Of a stretch of DNA of 64,000 nt, positions 54,293-63,263 are shown piece after piece. The position numbers were made by a program, and so were the translations under genes. The stretch comes from Corynebacterium kroppenstedtii. Lineage in GTDB: Bacteria > Actinomycetota > Actinomycetes > Mycobacteriales > Mycobacteriaceae. The stretch's first letter is position 1. Each line of letters starts with the position of its first letter. Below the pieces are notes generated by a model. That model ran no database searches, was not told the origin of the DNA, and saw nothing but the letters and a program-made list of their open reading frames with translations. Location: NCBI RefSeq assembly GCF_016894245.1, contig NZ_CP069792.1, positions 930,001 to 994,000 on the forward strand, read 5' to 3'.

Positions 54293-56518
54293 ATGACCGA
54301 CACAACTAGTACATCGCAGACAACCGCTACTTCCGACACCACACCCCGCACCAAAGTCGCTGGCCTCCAGATAGCCACCACTCTTTATGACTTCATTACC
54401 GGCTCGGTCCTTCCCCGCACCGGCCAGGACCCCGACGCCTTCTGGTCCGGCTTCGCGGACATCGTGAAAACCTATACGCCTCGCAATAAGGAACTCTTAG
54501 CCCGCCGCGAGGAACTGCAAACCAAGCTCAACGAGTGGTACACCCAGCACCCCGGCGAACAAAACATCGACGATTACGACGCCTTCCTCCACGACATCGG
54601 CTACGTGGTGGACAATGACGATGACTTCCAGATCGACCCCGTCAATATCGACCCGGAAATCTCGGAGACCAGTGGTCCCCAGCTGGTGGTTCCCGTGCTT
54701 AACGCCCGCTTCGCGCTAAACGCTGCCAACGCGCGGTGGGGTTCGTTATACGACGCTCTCTATGGCACCGACGCCATCCCCGAAGACGGCGGAGCAGAAA
54801 AAGGCAACGGTGGCTACAACAAAGTCCGTGGCGATAAAGTCATCGCATGGTCGCGTGATTTCCTCGACAAGGCAGTTCCCCTGGTTGATGCCTCGCACCA
54901 CGACGTCACCCGGTACGACATTTCCGACGGCTCCTTCGTCGGCTATGTTAACGACGAAAAGCACGAGCTGCGTGAACCGGAGGTCTACGCCGGCTACGCC
55001 GGTGACAAATCCAACCCGACGTCGATTTTGCTGCGGCACAACGGCCTGTACATCGACATTTTGATCGATCCCGAATCCCCCATCGGATCCACGGACAAGG
55101 CCGGAGTCAAGGACATTATTCTCGACGCCGCCGTCAGCACGTTGATTGACTTTGAAGATTCCGTCGCGGCCGTCGACGCGACAGATAAAACCCTGGGATA
55201 TAGCAACTGGTTCCAGCTAAACACCGGTGAGCTGGAAGAAGAAGTGACAAAGGGGGATAAGACGTTCACCCGTCGGCTAAACCCCGACCGTGAATACACC
55301 AGCCCGGACGGCGAATCCTTCACCGTGCATGGCCGAACACTGATGTTTACCCGCAATGTCGGCCACCTCATGACCAACCCGGCGATCCTGTTGGAGGATG
55401 GGTCTGAGGTATTCGAAGGCATCATGGACACCGTCATGACCGCGGTATGCGGGATCCCGGGGATTGACAAGAACAACCCCATGTACAACTCCAGCAACGG
55501 GTCGATCTACATCGTGAAACCCAAGCAGCATGGTCCGGAGGAAGTGGAATTCACCAACGACCTACTGGGCGCCACCGAGAAGCTCCTCGGGCTCCCGGAG
55601 AACACCATCAAGGTGGGAGTGATGGATGAAGAGCGCCGGACCACGCTGAACCTTGACGCGTGTATTAAGGCTGTGTCCAAGCGACTGGCCTTTATTAATA
55701 CGGGCTTCCTGGACCGCACCGGCGACGAAATCCACACCTCCATGGAAGCGGGCCCCATGATCCGCAAGGGCGAAATGAAATCCGCCCCGTGGATGCAGGG
55801 CTATGAGGACAACAATGTGGACGCTGGCATTGCCCACGGCCTGCCCGGAAAGGCGCAAATCGGTAAGGGCATGTGGGCGAAGACCGAGCTCATGGCCGAC
55901 ATGCTGGCTGAAAAGATCAGCCAGCCAGAACAAGGTGCCACCACCGCGTGGGTTCCGTCGCCGACCGCAGCGACGTTGCACGCCACGCACTACCACCAGG
56001 TAGACGTGTTCACCGTCGACGAGAAACTCCGCGCCGCGGGCCGTCGTGATAACTACCGCGACCGCTTGAACGTCCCCGTATCGCCCGACGGAAAATGGAG
56101 CGATGAGGACATTAAGGAAGAGGTAGACAACAACTGCCAGTCCATCCTGGGGTACGTCATCCGGTGGGTGGAGCAGGGTGTGGGGTGCTCCAAGATTCCG
56201 GACATTCACGACGTTGACCTCATGGAAGACCGCGCGACGCTGCGAATTTCCTCACAGCTTCTGGCCAACTGGCTGCACCACGGCATCATCACCGAGGATT
56301 ATGTGATCGAGGCGTTGAAGCGCATGGCGAAAGTCGTCGATAAGCAGAATGAAGGAGACCCGGCATACCGCCCCATGTCGGCCGATTATGACAAGTCAAT
56401 CGGCTGGCAGGCGGCGAAGGACCTGATTTTGGACGGAACAACGTCGCCATCTGGCTACACCGAGCCGATCCTGCATCGCCGTCGCCGCGAATTCAAGGAA
56501 CGCGAAGGGATTGCATAA
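54293..56518 (+). CDS. aceB: Malate synthase G
   Basis: Second enzyme of the bypass: glyoxylate plus acetyl-CoA to malate. 741 residues, the G-type length. Family landmarks include [31 protein letters not shown], the metal/glyoxylate region [16 protein letters not shown] and [13 protein letters not shown], and the catalytic region [23 protein letters not shown] 54293 has AAGGAG 6 nt upstream; the frame extends upstream without family sequence. Pairs with aceA and is probably controlled by RamA and RamB. Confidence 0.97.
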   Translation: MTDTTSTSQTTATSDTTPRTKVAGLQIATTLYDFITGSVLPRTGQDPDAFWSGFADIVKTYTPRNKELLARREELQTKLNEWYTQHPGEQNIDDYDAFLHDIGYVVDNDDDFQIDPVNIDPEISETSGPQLVVPVLNARFALNAANARWGSLYDALYGTDAIPEDGGAEKGNGGYNKVRGDKVIAWSRDFLDKAVPLVDASHHDVTRYDISDGSFVGYVNDEKHELREPEVYAGYAGDKSNPTSILLRHNGLYIDILIDPESPIGSTDKAGVKDIILDAAVSTLIDFEDSVAAVDATDKTLGYSNWFQLNTGELEEEVTKGDKTFTRRLNPDREYTSPDGESFTVHGRTLMFTRNVGHLMTNPAILLEDGSEVFEGIMDTVMTAVCGIPGIDKNNPMYNSSNGSIYIVKPKQHGPEEVEFTNDLLGATEKLLGLPENTIKVGVMDEERRTTLNLDACIKAVSKRLAFINTGFLDRTGDEIHTSMEAGPMIRKGEMKSAPWMQGYEDNNVDAGIAHGLPGKAQIGKGMWAKTELMADMLAEKISQPEQGATTAWVPSPTAATLHATHYHQVDVFTVDEKLRAAGRRDNYRDRLNVPVSPDGKWSDEDIKEEVDNNCQSILGYVIRWVEQGVGCSKIPDIHDVDLMEDRATLRISSQLLANWLHHGIITEDYVIEALKRMAKVVDKQNEGDPAYRPMSADYDKSIGWQAAKDLILDGTTSPSGYTEPILHRRRREFKEREGIA

Positions 56519-56522
56519 GGTT

Positions 56523-56557
56523 CCGCGGGCGGGGTTGCGCGTCGGTTCCGCCCGCGG
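56523..56557 (+). terminator. GC-rich hairpin after aceB
   Basis: CCGCGGGCGG (56523-56532) pairs perfectly with CCGCCCGCGG (56548-56557) around a 15-nt loop, starting 5 nt after the aceB stop. It has no T tract, so it may be a weak terminator or pause. GGTTCCGC occurs three times around it. Confidence 0.5.
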
Positions 56558-56667
56558 CTGAAGGTTCCGCGTCGATCCTGCCGCTTTGGTGCTGCAACTG
56601 CTGCGTCTGTCACAGGTGATGGGTAACCTCATACGTAGACGGTGAAGGTCGAGCAGAAAGGTACCTT

Positions 56668-57444
56668 GTGGTGACGCAGTCAGCAAATAAACCAACGCTT
56701 CAGGATCTTCTGAAATTCAAGGTCGTGCTCTTCGACCTTGATGGGGTTCTCACGCCCACGGCAACACTCCACCAGCAGGCGTGGGCGACGATGTTCCAGG
56801 CTTTCTTGGCAGAGCGTGGCGAGCGGGCTTACACGGACCAGGACTATTTCGATTACCTGGACGGGCGTCGTCGGGATGAGGCCATTCAAGCGCTCTTAGA
56901 ATCACGCGGCATCTCCCTTCCCTATGATCGTGGTGACGCAGGTCATGAGGGAGACGACGAACCTACCGATAACACCATCACCGGGTTAGGACTGCGTAAA
57001 AACCGCGACTTCCTTGACCTCCTCACACGTGGAATGGACCCGTACCCTGGATCATTGCAGTTGCTCCACGCGATGAAGGACTATAACGAGTTCCACGCGT
57101 CGGATGCCGTACAGATGGGTGTGGTGTCGTCGTCAAAGAACACGCCGAGGGTCCTGGAATCAGCCGGGCTCACTGATTACTTCCCCCACGTCGTCGATGG
57201 GAAAATCGCGGAAGAGAAAAGGCTGAAAGGGAAACCTGCACCCGATACCTATGTGTACGGTGCCGAATTGTTCGGCTTCACCCCTGCCGACGCCGTCGTT
57301 GTTGAGGACGCCACTAGCGGTGTGGCCGCGGGGCGTGCTGGTGAATTTGGGTACGTCCTGGGTGTCAATCGTGGTGCAGGAAAAGATGCGCTGATCAAGG
57401 CCGGGGCCGATGCTGTCGTTGACGACCTCGGCGAGCTGGTGTAA
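56668..57444 (+). CDS. HAD hydrolase, beta-phosphoglucomutase-like
   Basis: HAD-superfamily phosphatase or mutase, 258 residues. Nucleophile and acid/base are Asp23 and Asp25 in FDLDGVLTP, motif II is GVVSSSKN, the motif III Lys is in KGKPAPDTY, and motif IV is VVVEDATSGV. An inserted alpha-helical cap with an acidic loop (DAGHEGDDEPTDN) suits a sugar phosphate substrate. The next gene is a GH65 phosphorylase, the usual partner: phosphorolysis gives beta-glucose 1-phosphate, which this mutase would turn into glucose 6-phosphate. Two adjacent GTG codons (56668, 56671) could start it, with AAAGG just upstream. Confidence 0.9.
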   Translation: MVTQSANKPTLQDLLKFKVVLFDLDGVLTPTATLHQQAWATMFQAFLAERGERAYTDQDYFDYLDGRRRDEAIQALLESRGISLPYDRGDAGHEGDDEPTDNTITGLGLRKNRDFLDLLTRGMDPYPGSLQLLHAMKDYNEFHASDAVQMGVVSSSKNTPRVLESAGLTDYFPHVVDGKIAEEKRLKGKPAPDTYVYGAELFGFTPADAVVVEDATSGVAAGRAGEFGYVLGVNRGAGKDALIKAGADAVVDDLGELV

Positions 57445-57557
57445 AAAAGGCCCCCTGCCAGCCAACCCACAACCTACGGATCGGTAGCCTGATCGATAGG
57501 CTGTGTCTGCAGCAGCTCATGCCGTTAACGTCACCACAAGGACCCCTAGGAGAGTGA

Positions 57558-60134
57558 ATGAGCCCGAAAGCATCGCAAGCGACGTCGGAAGCCTTTCTTG
57601 CTGCCCGTCGCCATGGACATAAGGACCAAAAGGGCTCGATCGATGACGGCCGCCAGGACGGATTACTGGCCCGCGCAGACGGCCACCACCACGGTGTTGA
57701 CCCTGAGTCCACCATCGACCGTGAAAACAATCCCGTCGACCCGTGGCGGCTCATTGAGCGCGTCCCCAACCGCATGGACCTGGGGGTATCGGAATCCATC
57801 TTCGCCCTCTCCAACGGATACATGGGCATGCGCGCGAACCCCTCCGAAGGTCGGGACTCCGCCTACCATGGCACCTACATCAACGGCCTCCACGAAACAT
57901 GGAACATCCGCCACGCGGAGGACGCCTACGGCCTAGCCCGCAAGGGGCAGACCTTGGTCTCGGCACCCGATGCCAAGCCGATGCGCCTATATATTGACGA
58001 CGAACCCCTCCGCTTGGGCAGCGCCGACCTCGAAGATTATGAGCGCGTCCTGGACTTCCGCGAAGGCATCCTTCGTCGCAACCTCATTTGGCGCACTCCC
58101 TCGGGCAAACGCGTGCGGGTGACCTCCGAGAGGATGATCTCCTTCCAGGAGAAACACCTGGCCATCATGAGCTTGGAGGTAGAGCTTCTCGATTCTGACG
58201 CCGCCGTCGTTATTTCGTCGCAAATCCTCAACCGCCAGGACGGTGAGGATGAATACCACGGTGGCGGCAACGGGAATAGCGCCAACAGTGCCGCGGAAAA
58301 GGACCCCCGCCAGGGCGAGACCATTGAAGAACGTGTCCTGATCCCGACATTCCGGGCCCATCCGGCACCCGAGCGCGCCACTTTGGGATACCGGTGTGCC
58401 GAGTCCGGCATGACCGTGACTTGCAGCATGGACCACAAATTGACGGTGGACATGCCGGGTGCGGAATCGCTGAACACGCGTGAAGAGGCAGGCGTGGAAG
58501 TGGATGCACGCGTGCGGGACGATAACGCCCGCGTCGTCCACCACCTCAACGGCAAACAAGGAATGACGATACGGCTGGAAAAGTTCGTGTCCTACCACTC
58601 CTCCCGGCATGTGGCGGCTGAGGAGCTAGCCTTCCGCTGCGCGCGCACGATTAACCGCGCGGTACAGGTAGGGTTCCCGGCCTTGCAGCAGAACCAGCGG
58701 GAATGGCTCGATGCGTTCTGGCAACGATCCGACGTGGAAATTACCGGCCAGCCAGCAGTCCAACAGGCGGTCCGGTGGAACCTCTTCCAGCTTGTGCAGG
58801 CGTCGGCACGGGCCGATGGCCATGGGGTTCCTGCAAAAGGAATGACCGGATCTGGTTACGGCGGGCACTATTTCTGGGATACGGAAATTTATGTCATGCC
58901 ATTCCTTAGCTACACCAATCCGTCATTTGCCAGGAATGCGATGCGGTTCCGTTTCTTGATGCTTCCCGCTGCCGAGGACCGTGCCCGGGAGCTCTCCCAT
59001 GACGGTGCACTGTTCCCGTGGCGCACCATTAACGGCCTGGAATCAAGCGCGTATTACGCGGCGGGGACCGCTCAGTACCACATCGATGCGGATATCGCGT
59101 ACGCCCTCATGAAATACGTGTATGCGTCGGGCGATACAGATTTCTTGTTGCGCGAAGGGATCCACATTTTGGTGGGCACAGCGCGCTTCTGGATGTCCCT
59201 GGGCTTCTTTGACCGAGATGGCGAATTCAACATTCACTCCGTCACGGGGCCCGACGAATACACCACCGTGGTGAATAACAACCTCTACACCAATGTCATG
59301 GCGGAGTATAACTTGCGCGTGGCGGCCGATGTTGTTCGCCAGATGAAGGCTGACCGCCCAAACGACTACGCCGATCTAGCGAAACAGTATGGCCTGGATG
59401 AGGAAGAAATAGAGCTGTGGGATAAAGCAGCCGAGCACATGCACATCCTGCTGGACCCGAAGTTGGGGATTCACCCGCAGGATGACCAGTTCTTGGAGCG
59501 TGAGCGCTGGAACCTCGACGACCCGGCCGTGGGTCCGAAGCGTCCGCTCTTACTGCACTATCACCCGCTCACCATCTACCGCTACCAGATCATTAAGCAG
59601 GCCGACGTTGTGTTGGCATTGTTCCTGCGGGGTAACCGGTTCACGCGGGAAGAGAAGCTGGCCGACTACAACTACTACGACGAGTTAACCACGGGCGATT
59701 CGACCCTGTCTGCCGTTGTCCAGTCCATTGTTGCGGCGGAGCTGGACCTGAAAGACAAGGCGATGGATTTCTTCCTTCGTGGCCTGTTCGTGGACTTGGG
59801 CAACTTACACGGGAACACAAAAGATGGGGTGCATATTGCGTCCACCGGGGGCGTGTGGTCCGCGCTCGTGTACGGCTTCGGTGGCTTCCGTGATTATGAG
59901 GGGCGTTACAGCATCAACCCGCGACTGCCCGATGAGTGGGAAGAACTCATTTATCGGATCACCCTCCATGGTTGTCGCATTCGTGTCGCTATCCGACGTC
60001 ACTCTGTCGAACTCGTGGTGGAAGAGGGGCTTCACGATGTTGGTCCCATCGAGGTCGGCGGCCGTGAAGTAGTCGTGACTCATGAGCCGATGACCATCGC
60101 TTTGCCTGGTGAGCGCAACCTCGACGACGACTAG
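57558..60134 (+). CDS. GH65 glycoside phosphorylase (trehalose/maltose/kojibiose type)
   Basis: Inverting phosphorylase that splits an alpha-glucosyl disaccharide with phosphate to beta-glucose 1-phosphate. 858 residues in the family layout: beta-sandwich N-domain (IFALSNGYMGMRAN), linker, and (alpha/alpha)6 barrel. The substrate site GSGYGGHYFWDTEIY, the catalytic acid Glu567 in TGPDEYTTVV, and the phosphate-binding HIASTGGVW are present. The first 60 residues are a His/Asp/Gly-rich extension. ATG 57558 has AGGAGA 4 nt upstream. Which disaccharide is used cannot be told; trehalose and maltose are the likeliest. Sits 113 bases after the mutase gene. Confidence 0.93.
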   Translation: MSPKASQATSEAFLAARRHGHKDQKGSIDDGRQDGLLARADGHHHGVDPESTIDRENNPVDPWRLIERVPNRMDLGVSESIFALSNGYMGMRANPSEGRDSAYHGTYINGLHETWNIRHAEDAYGLARKGQTLVSAPDAKPMRLYIDDEPLRLGSADLEDYERVLDFREGILRRNLIWRTPSGKRVRVTSERMISFQEKHLAIMSLEVELLDSDAAVVISSQILNRQDGEDEYHGGGNGNSANSAAEKDPRQGETIEERVLIPTFRAHPAPERATLGYRCAESGMTVTCSMDHKLTVDMPGAESLNTREEAGVEVDARVRDDNARVVHHLNGKQGMTIRLEKFVSYHSSRHVAAEELAFRCARTINRAVQVGFPALQQNQREWLDAFWQRSDVEITGQPAVQQAVRWNLFQLVQASARADGHGVPAKGMTGSGYGGHYFWDTEIYVMPFLSYTNPSFARNAMRFRFLMLPAAEDRARELSHDGALFPWRTINGLESSAYYAAGTAQYHIDADIAYALMKYVYASGDTDFLLREGIHILVGTARFWMSLGFFDRDGEFNIHSVTGPDEYTTVVNNNLYTNVMAEYNLRVAADVVRQMKADRPNDYADLAKQYGLDEEEIELWDKAAEHMHILLDPKLGIHPQDDQFLERERWNLDDPAVGPKRPLLLHYHPLTIYRYQIIKQADVVLALFLRGNRFTREEKLADYNYYDELTTGDSTLSAVVQSIVAAELDLKDKAMDFFLRGLFVDLGNLHGNTKDGVHIASTGGVWSALVYGFGGFRDYEGRYSINPRLPDEWEELIYRITLHGCRIRVAIRRHSVELVVEEGLHDVGPIEVGGREVVVTHEPMTIALPGERNLDDD

Positions 60135-60446
60135 ATTCGGACTAAAACCGCCGGCCCCCAACTGGGGGCAGTGAGTTGTCAGGAAATGTCCGTGTTTCCA
60201 CCCTAACTGGCTTGTTGAGGCTACGCTAACGGGCTGCTTCATGCGAAGAAAACAGTATTAACATTGCAGGTCATGGCTGGAAAATTCCACTTACTAATCA
60301 TGATGGGCAGTGGGGGTAATGAATTACGCAAAGACGTAGTTGCGAAAAACCCGTCTTGACCACTAGTGATGTGTATCACCCGGTAGCGGTGTAAGTGGAG
60401 TGCACCTCCCTCGTCGTCGTACAGTAAGGCTGACACTGGAGGTGCC
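60135..60446 (+). promoter_or_regulatory. sdh promoter region with GlxR- and RamA-like sites
   Basis: About 310 bases without a gene. A G-run TGGGGGTA (60311-60318) fits RamA. AGTGATGTGTATCACC (60365-60380) is close to the GlxR consensus TGTGAnnTAnnTCACA, with both GTGA and TCAC half-sites. A GCCCCC/GGGGGC hairpin at about 60154-60169 may end the GH65 transcript. Confidence 0.6.
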
Positions 60447-61208
60447 ATGACTGTAAAAAACGCGAACCGTGACGCCATTGCTCACGGTAAAATAACGACG
60501 GACCCGCTCCGTGAAAAGCCGGGGTTCCCGTCGTGGGCTATGAAAATGACGATGGCGATCACGGGCCTAATTTTCGGGCTATTCGTGCTCGTCCATATGA
60601 TCGGTAACTTAAAGATCTACATGGGGGCGGATCACTACAACGACTACGCAGAATTCCTGCGTACGGTGCTCGAACCCCTGTTCCCGCGTGAGGGCGTCCT
60701 GTGGGTCGCTCGTATTGTTTTGCTCGCTTGCCTGGTGTTGCACGTGTACTGCGGCATCGCCTTGCACTCTCGCGCCCGCCAATCACGCGGCAAGTACCGC
60801 CGGACAGGGCTTGTGTCGGGGATGAACACCTTTGCAGCGCGGTCTATGGTTGTGACGGGCCTGGTCCTACTGCTGTTCATCATCTTCCACATTTTGGATT
60901 TGACCCTGGGTGTGCGGCCGATCGGATCGAGTGAGTTTGAGGAGAACACTCCCGGTCATGCAAATGCCTACGCCAACCTCATTCACAGCTTTGATCGTCC
61001 CGGCGTTGCCATTTTCTACATCCTTGCCATGGTGATTCTGTTCGTCCACCTGTCACACGGCATTTGGACGGCTATCTCCGATCTCGGAATTACCGGACAC
61101 CGGTGGCGTCAAGTCATGCTAGTGGTCGCCTACGTAGTTCCGGCCATCATCATGATCGGCAACATTTCGATTCCTGTCGCTGTTCTGACCGGCGCGATAT
61201 CACTGTAG
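60447..61208 (+). CDS. sdhC: Succinate dehydrogenase cytochrome b subunit
   Basis: Membrane anchor of respiratory complex II, B-type: one five-helix protein holding two hemes, so no sdhD is needed. Helix-borne His residues are seen in VLVHMIGNLK, LVLHVYCGIALHSR, FIIFHILDLTLG and LFVHLSHGIW, enough for two bis-His hemes. 253 residues, normal for corynebacteria. GGAGGTGCC precedes ATG 60447. sdhA follows after 15 nt. Confidence 0.95.
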   Translation: MTVKNANRDAIAHGKITTDPLREKPGFPSWAMKMTMAITGLIFGLFVLVHMIGNLKIYMGADHYNDYAEFLRTVLEPLFPREGVLWVARIVLLACLVLHVYCGIALHSRARQSRGKYRRTGLVSGMNTFAARSMVVTGLVLLLFIIFHILDLTLGVRPIGSSEFEENTPGHANAYANLIHSFDRPGVAIFYILAMVILFVHLSHGIWTAISDLGITGHRWRQVMLVVAYVVPAIIMIGNISIPVAVLTGAISL

Positions 61209-61223
61209 GCGGAGGTTACAAAC

Positions 61224-63263
61224 ATGAGTGCAGTTATTCAGAACCCCCACAATCAGGGGCCGGACTTCGACTACGACACCGCCGTTGAGAATTTCACCGC
61301 GCCTGATTCCTGCGTCCCCGGAGTGACCCTGGGCTCCAAATTAAAGGACAACGCTCCCCACATGGCGGGGCTATCGCAGGCCGATGAGTGGGATTACGCT
61401 AAGCAACACTTCAAGCTGGTCTCGCCTCTGAACCGGAAGAAGTTTACGGTCCTCGTCGTTGGCACTGGTTTGGCCGGCGGCGCTGCCGCAGCAGCGTTGG
61501 GTGAGCTGGGCTATGACGTCAAGGTGTTCACGTACCATGACGCTCCCCGCCGCGCTCACTCGATTGCCGCGCAGGGTGGTGTGAACTCGTCTCGCTCCAA
61601 GAAGCTGGACAATGACTCCACCTACAATCACACCAAAGACACGGTGAAGGGTGGCGACTACCGCTGCCGCGAGAACGACTGCTGGCGTTTGGCAGAAGAG
61701 TCTCCCCGCGTCATTGACCACATGAATGCCGTGGGCGCACCGTTCTCTCGCGAGTACGGCGGAACGCTGGCCACCCGTTCATTCGGTGGTGTCCAGGTTT
61801 CTCGTACGTATTACACCCGAGGCCAGACAGGCCAGCAGCTACAGCTGGCGACGACCTCCGCATTGCAGCGTCAAATTGGTGCCGGCTCGGTAGAGATCTT
61901 CACCCACAACGAGATGATGGATCTCATTATCGACGACGGCCGCTGCCAAGGCATCGTCACCCGTAACCTCATTACGGGCGAGCTGACCGCCCACACCGGC
62001 CACGCCGTAATCCTCGGAACCGGCGGCTACGGCAACGTCTACTACATGTCCACGTTGGCGAAGAACTCCAACGCGTCGGCCATCATGCGCGCCTACGACC
62101 AGGGCGCCTACATGGCATCGCCGTCGTTCGTGCAGTTCCACCCGACCGGTATCCCGGTGAACTCGGACTGGCAGTCCAAGACGATTCTAATGTCGGAATC
62201 ACTCCGTAACGATGCCCGCGTCTGGACGCCGAAGAAGAAGGCCGACGACCGCGACCCCAACGACATCCCTGAAGACGAGCGCGACTACTTCCTGGAGCGT
62301 CGCTACCCGGCATTCGGTAACCTCGTCCCTCGCGATATCGCCTCCCGTGCGAACTCGCAGCAGATCAACGGTGGATACGGCGTCGGGCCATTGCACAACT
62401 CCGTGTACTTGGACCTGCGTGACGCTATCCAGCGTCTGGGCAAGGACGTGATCAAGGAACGTTACGGCAACTTGATCCAGATGTATGAAGAAACCATTGG
62501 TGAATCCGCCTACGAGACACCAATGCGTATCGCTCCGACCTGCCACTACGTGATGGGTGGCCTGTGGACCGACTTCAACGACATGACGAACATCCCCGGC
62601 CTCTTCGCCGCCGGCGAGGCATCCTGGATGTACCACGGTGCGAACCGCCTGGGTGCTAACTCGCTGCTGTCGGCGTCGATTGACGGTTGGTTTACCTTGC
62701 CGTTCACGATTCCGAACTACCTGGCGCCACTGCTGGGCACGAAGATTCTCCCGGCTGATTCGCCTGCTGCTCAGGAAGCTTTGGAACGGTCCAAGAAGCG
62801 CATCGAGAAATTGATGAACATCCAGGCGAAGGACCCGCACGGGCCGGAATACTTCCACCGCAAACTGGGTGACATCCTGTACTTCTCCTGCGGTGTGTCC
62901 CGTAACGTCGAAAATCTGGAAAAGGGTATCAAGGACATCCGCGAACTGCGCGATGATTTCTGGCAGAACCTGCACATCCCGGGTGACGTCGATAACCTCA
63001 ACCAGGTTTTGGAATACGCCAACCGTGTTGCTGACTACATGGATCTTGCGGAGCTCATGTGCGTCGACGCCATGGACCGCGACGAATCCTGTGGTGCCCA
63101 CTACCGCGATGACCACCTTTCTGAAGATGGTGAGGCAGAGCGTGATGACTCCAAGTGGTGCTTCGTCTCTGCATGGGAACACAACGGCGATGGCAAATTC
63201 ATTCGCCACGCTGAGCCCCTGTACTTCGACCGCATCCCTCTGATGACAAGGAACTACAAGTAA
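61224..63263 (+). CDS. sdhA: Succinate dehydrogenase flavoprotein subunit
   Basis: Oxidises succinate to fumarate. FAD motif VVGTGLAGGAAAAALGELG and HSIAAQGGVNSS, where His carries the covalent FAD in this family. Substrate residues lie in PTGIPVNSDWQSKT, LVPRDIASRA and APTCHYVMGGL, and GEASWMYHGANRLGANSL is the FAD-side motif. 679 residues. It overlaps sdhB by one base (TAATG), so the two are translationally coupled. Feeds electrons from the glyoxylate bypass and TCA cycle to menaquinone. Confidence 0.97.
   Translation: MSAVIQNPHNQGPDFDYDTAVENFTAPDSCVPGVTLGSKLKDNAPHMAGLSQADEWDYAKQHFKLVSPLNRKKFTVLVVGTGLAGGAAAAALGELGYDVKVFTYHDAPRRAHSIAAQGGVNSSRSKKLDNDSTYNHTKDTVKGGDYRCRENDCWRLAEESPRVIDHMNAVGAPFSREYGGTLATRSFGGVQVSRTYYTRGQTGQQLQLATTSALQRQIGAGSVEIFTHNEMMDLIIDDGRCQGIVTRNLITGELTAHTGHAVILGTGGYGNVYYMSTLAKNSNASAIMRAYDQGAYMASPSFVQFHPTGIPVNSDWQSKTILMSESLRNDARVWTPKKKADDRDPNDIPEDERDYFLERRYPAFGNLVPRDIASRANSQQINGGYGVGPLHNSVYLDLRDAIQRLGKDVIKERYGNLIQMYEETIGESAYETPMRIAPTCHYVMGGLWTDFNDMTNIPGLFAAGEASWMYHGANRLGANSLLSASIDGWFTLPFTIPNYLAPLLGTKILPADSPAAQEALERSKKRIEKLMNIQAKDPHGPEYFHRKLGDILYFSCGVSRNVENLEKGIKDIRELRDDFWQNLHIPGDVDNLNQVLEYANRVADYMDLAELMCVDAMDRDESCGAHYRDDHLSEDGEAERDDSKWCFVSAWEHNGDGKFIRHAEPLYFDRIPLMTRNYK

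Noticed and set aside
62199..63209. 336-codon minus-strand ORF opposite sdhA
   Set aside because: Shadow of sdhA codon bias; no motifs and no ribosome site.
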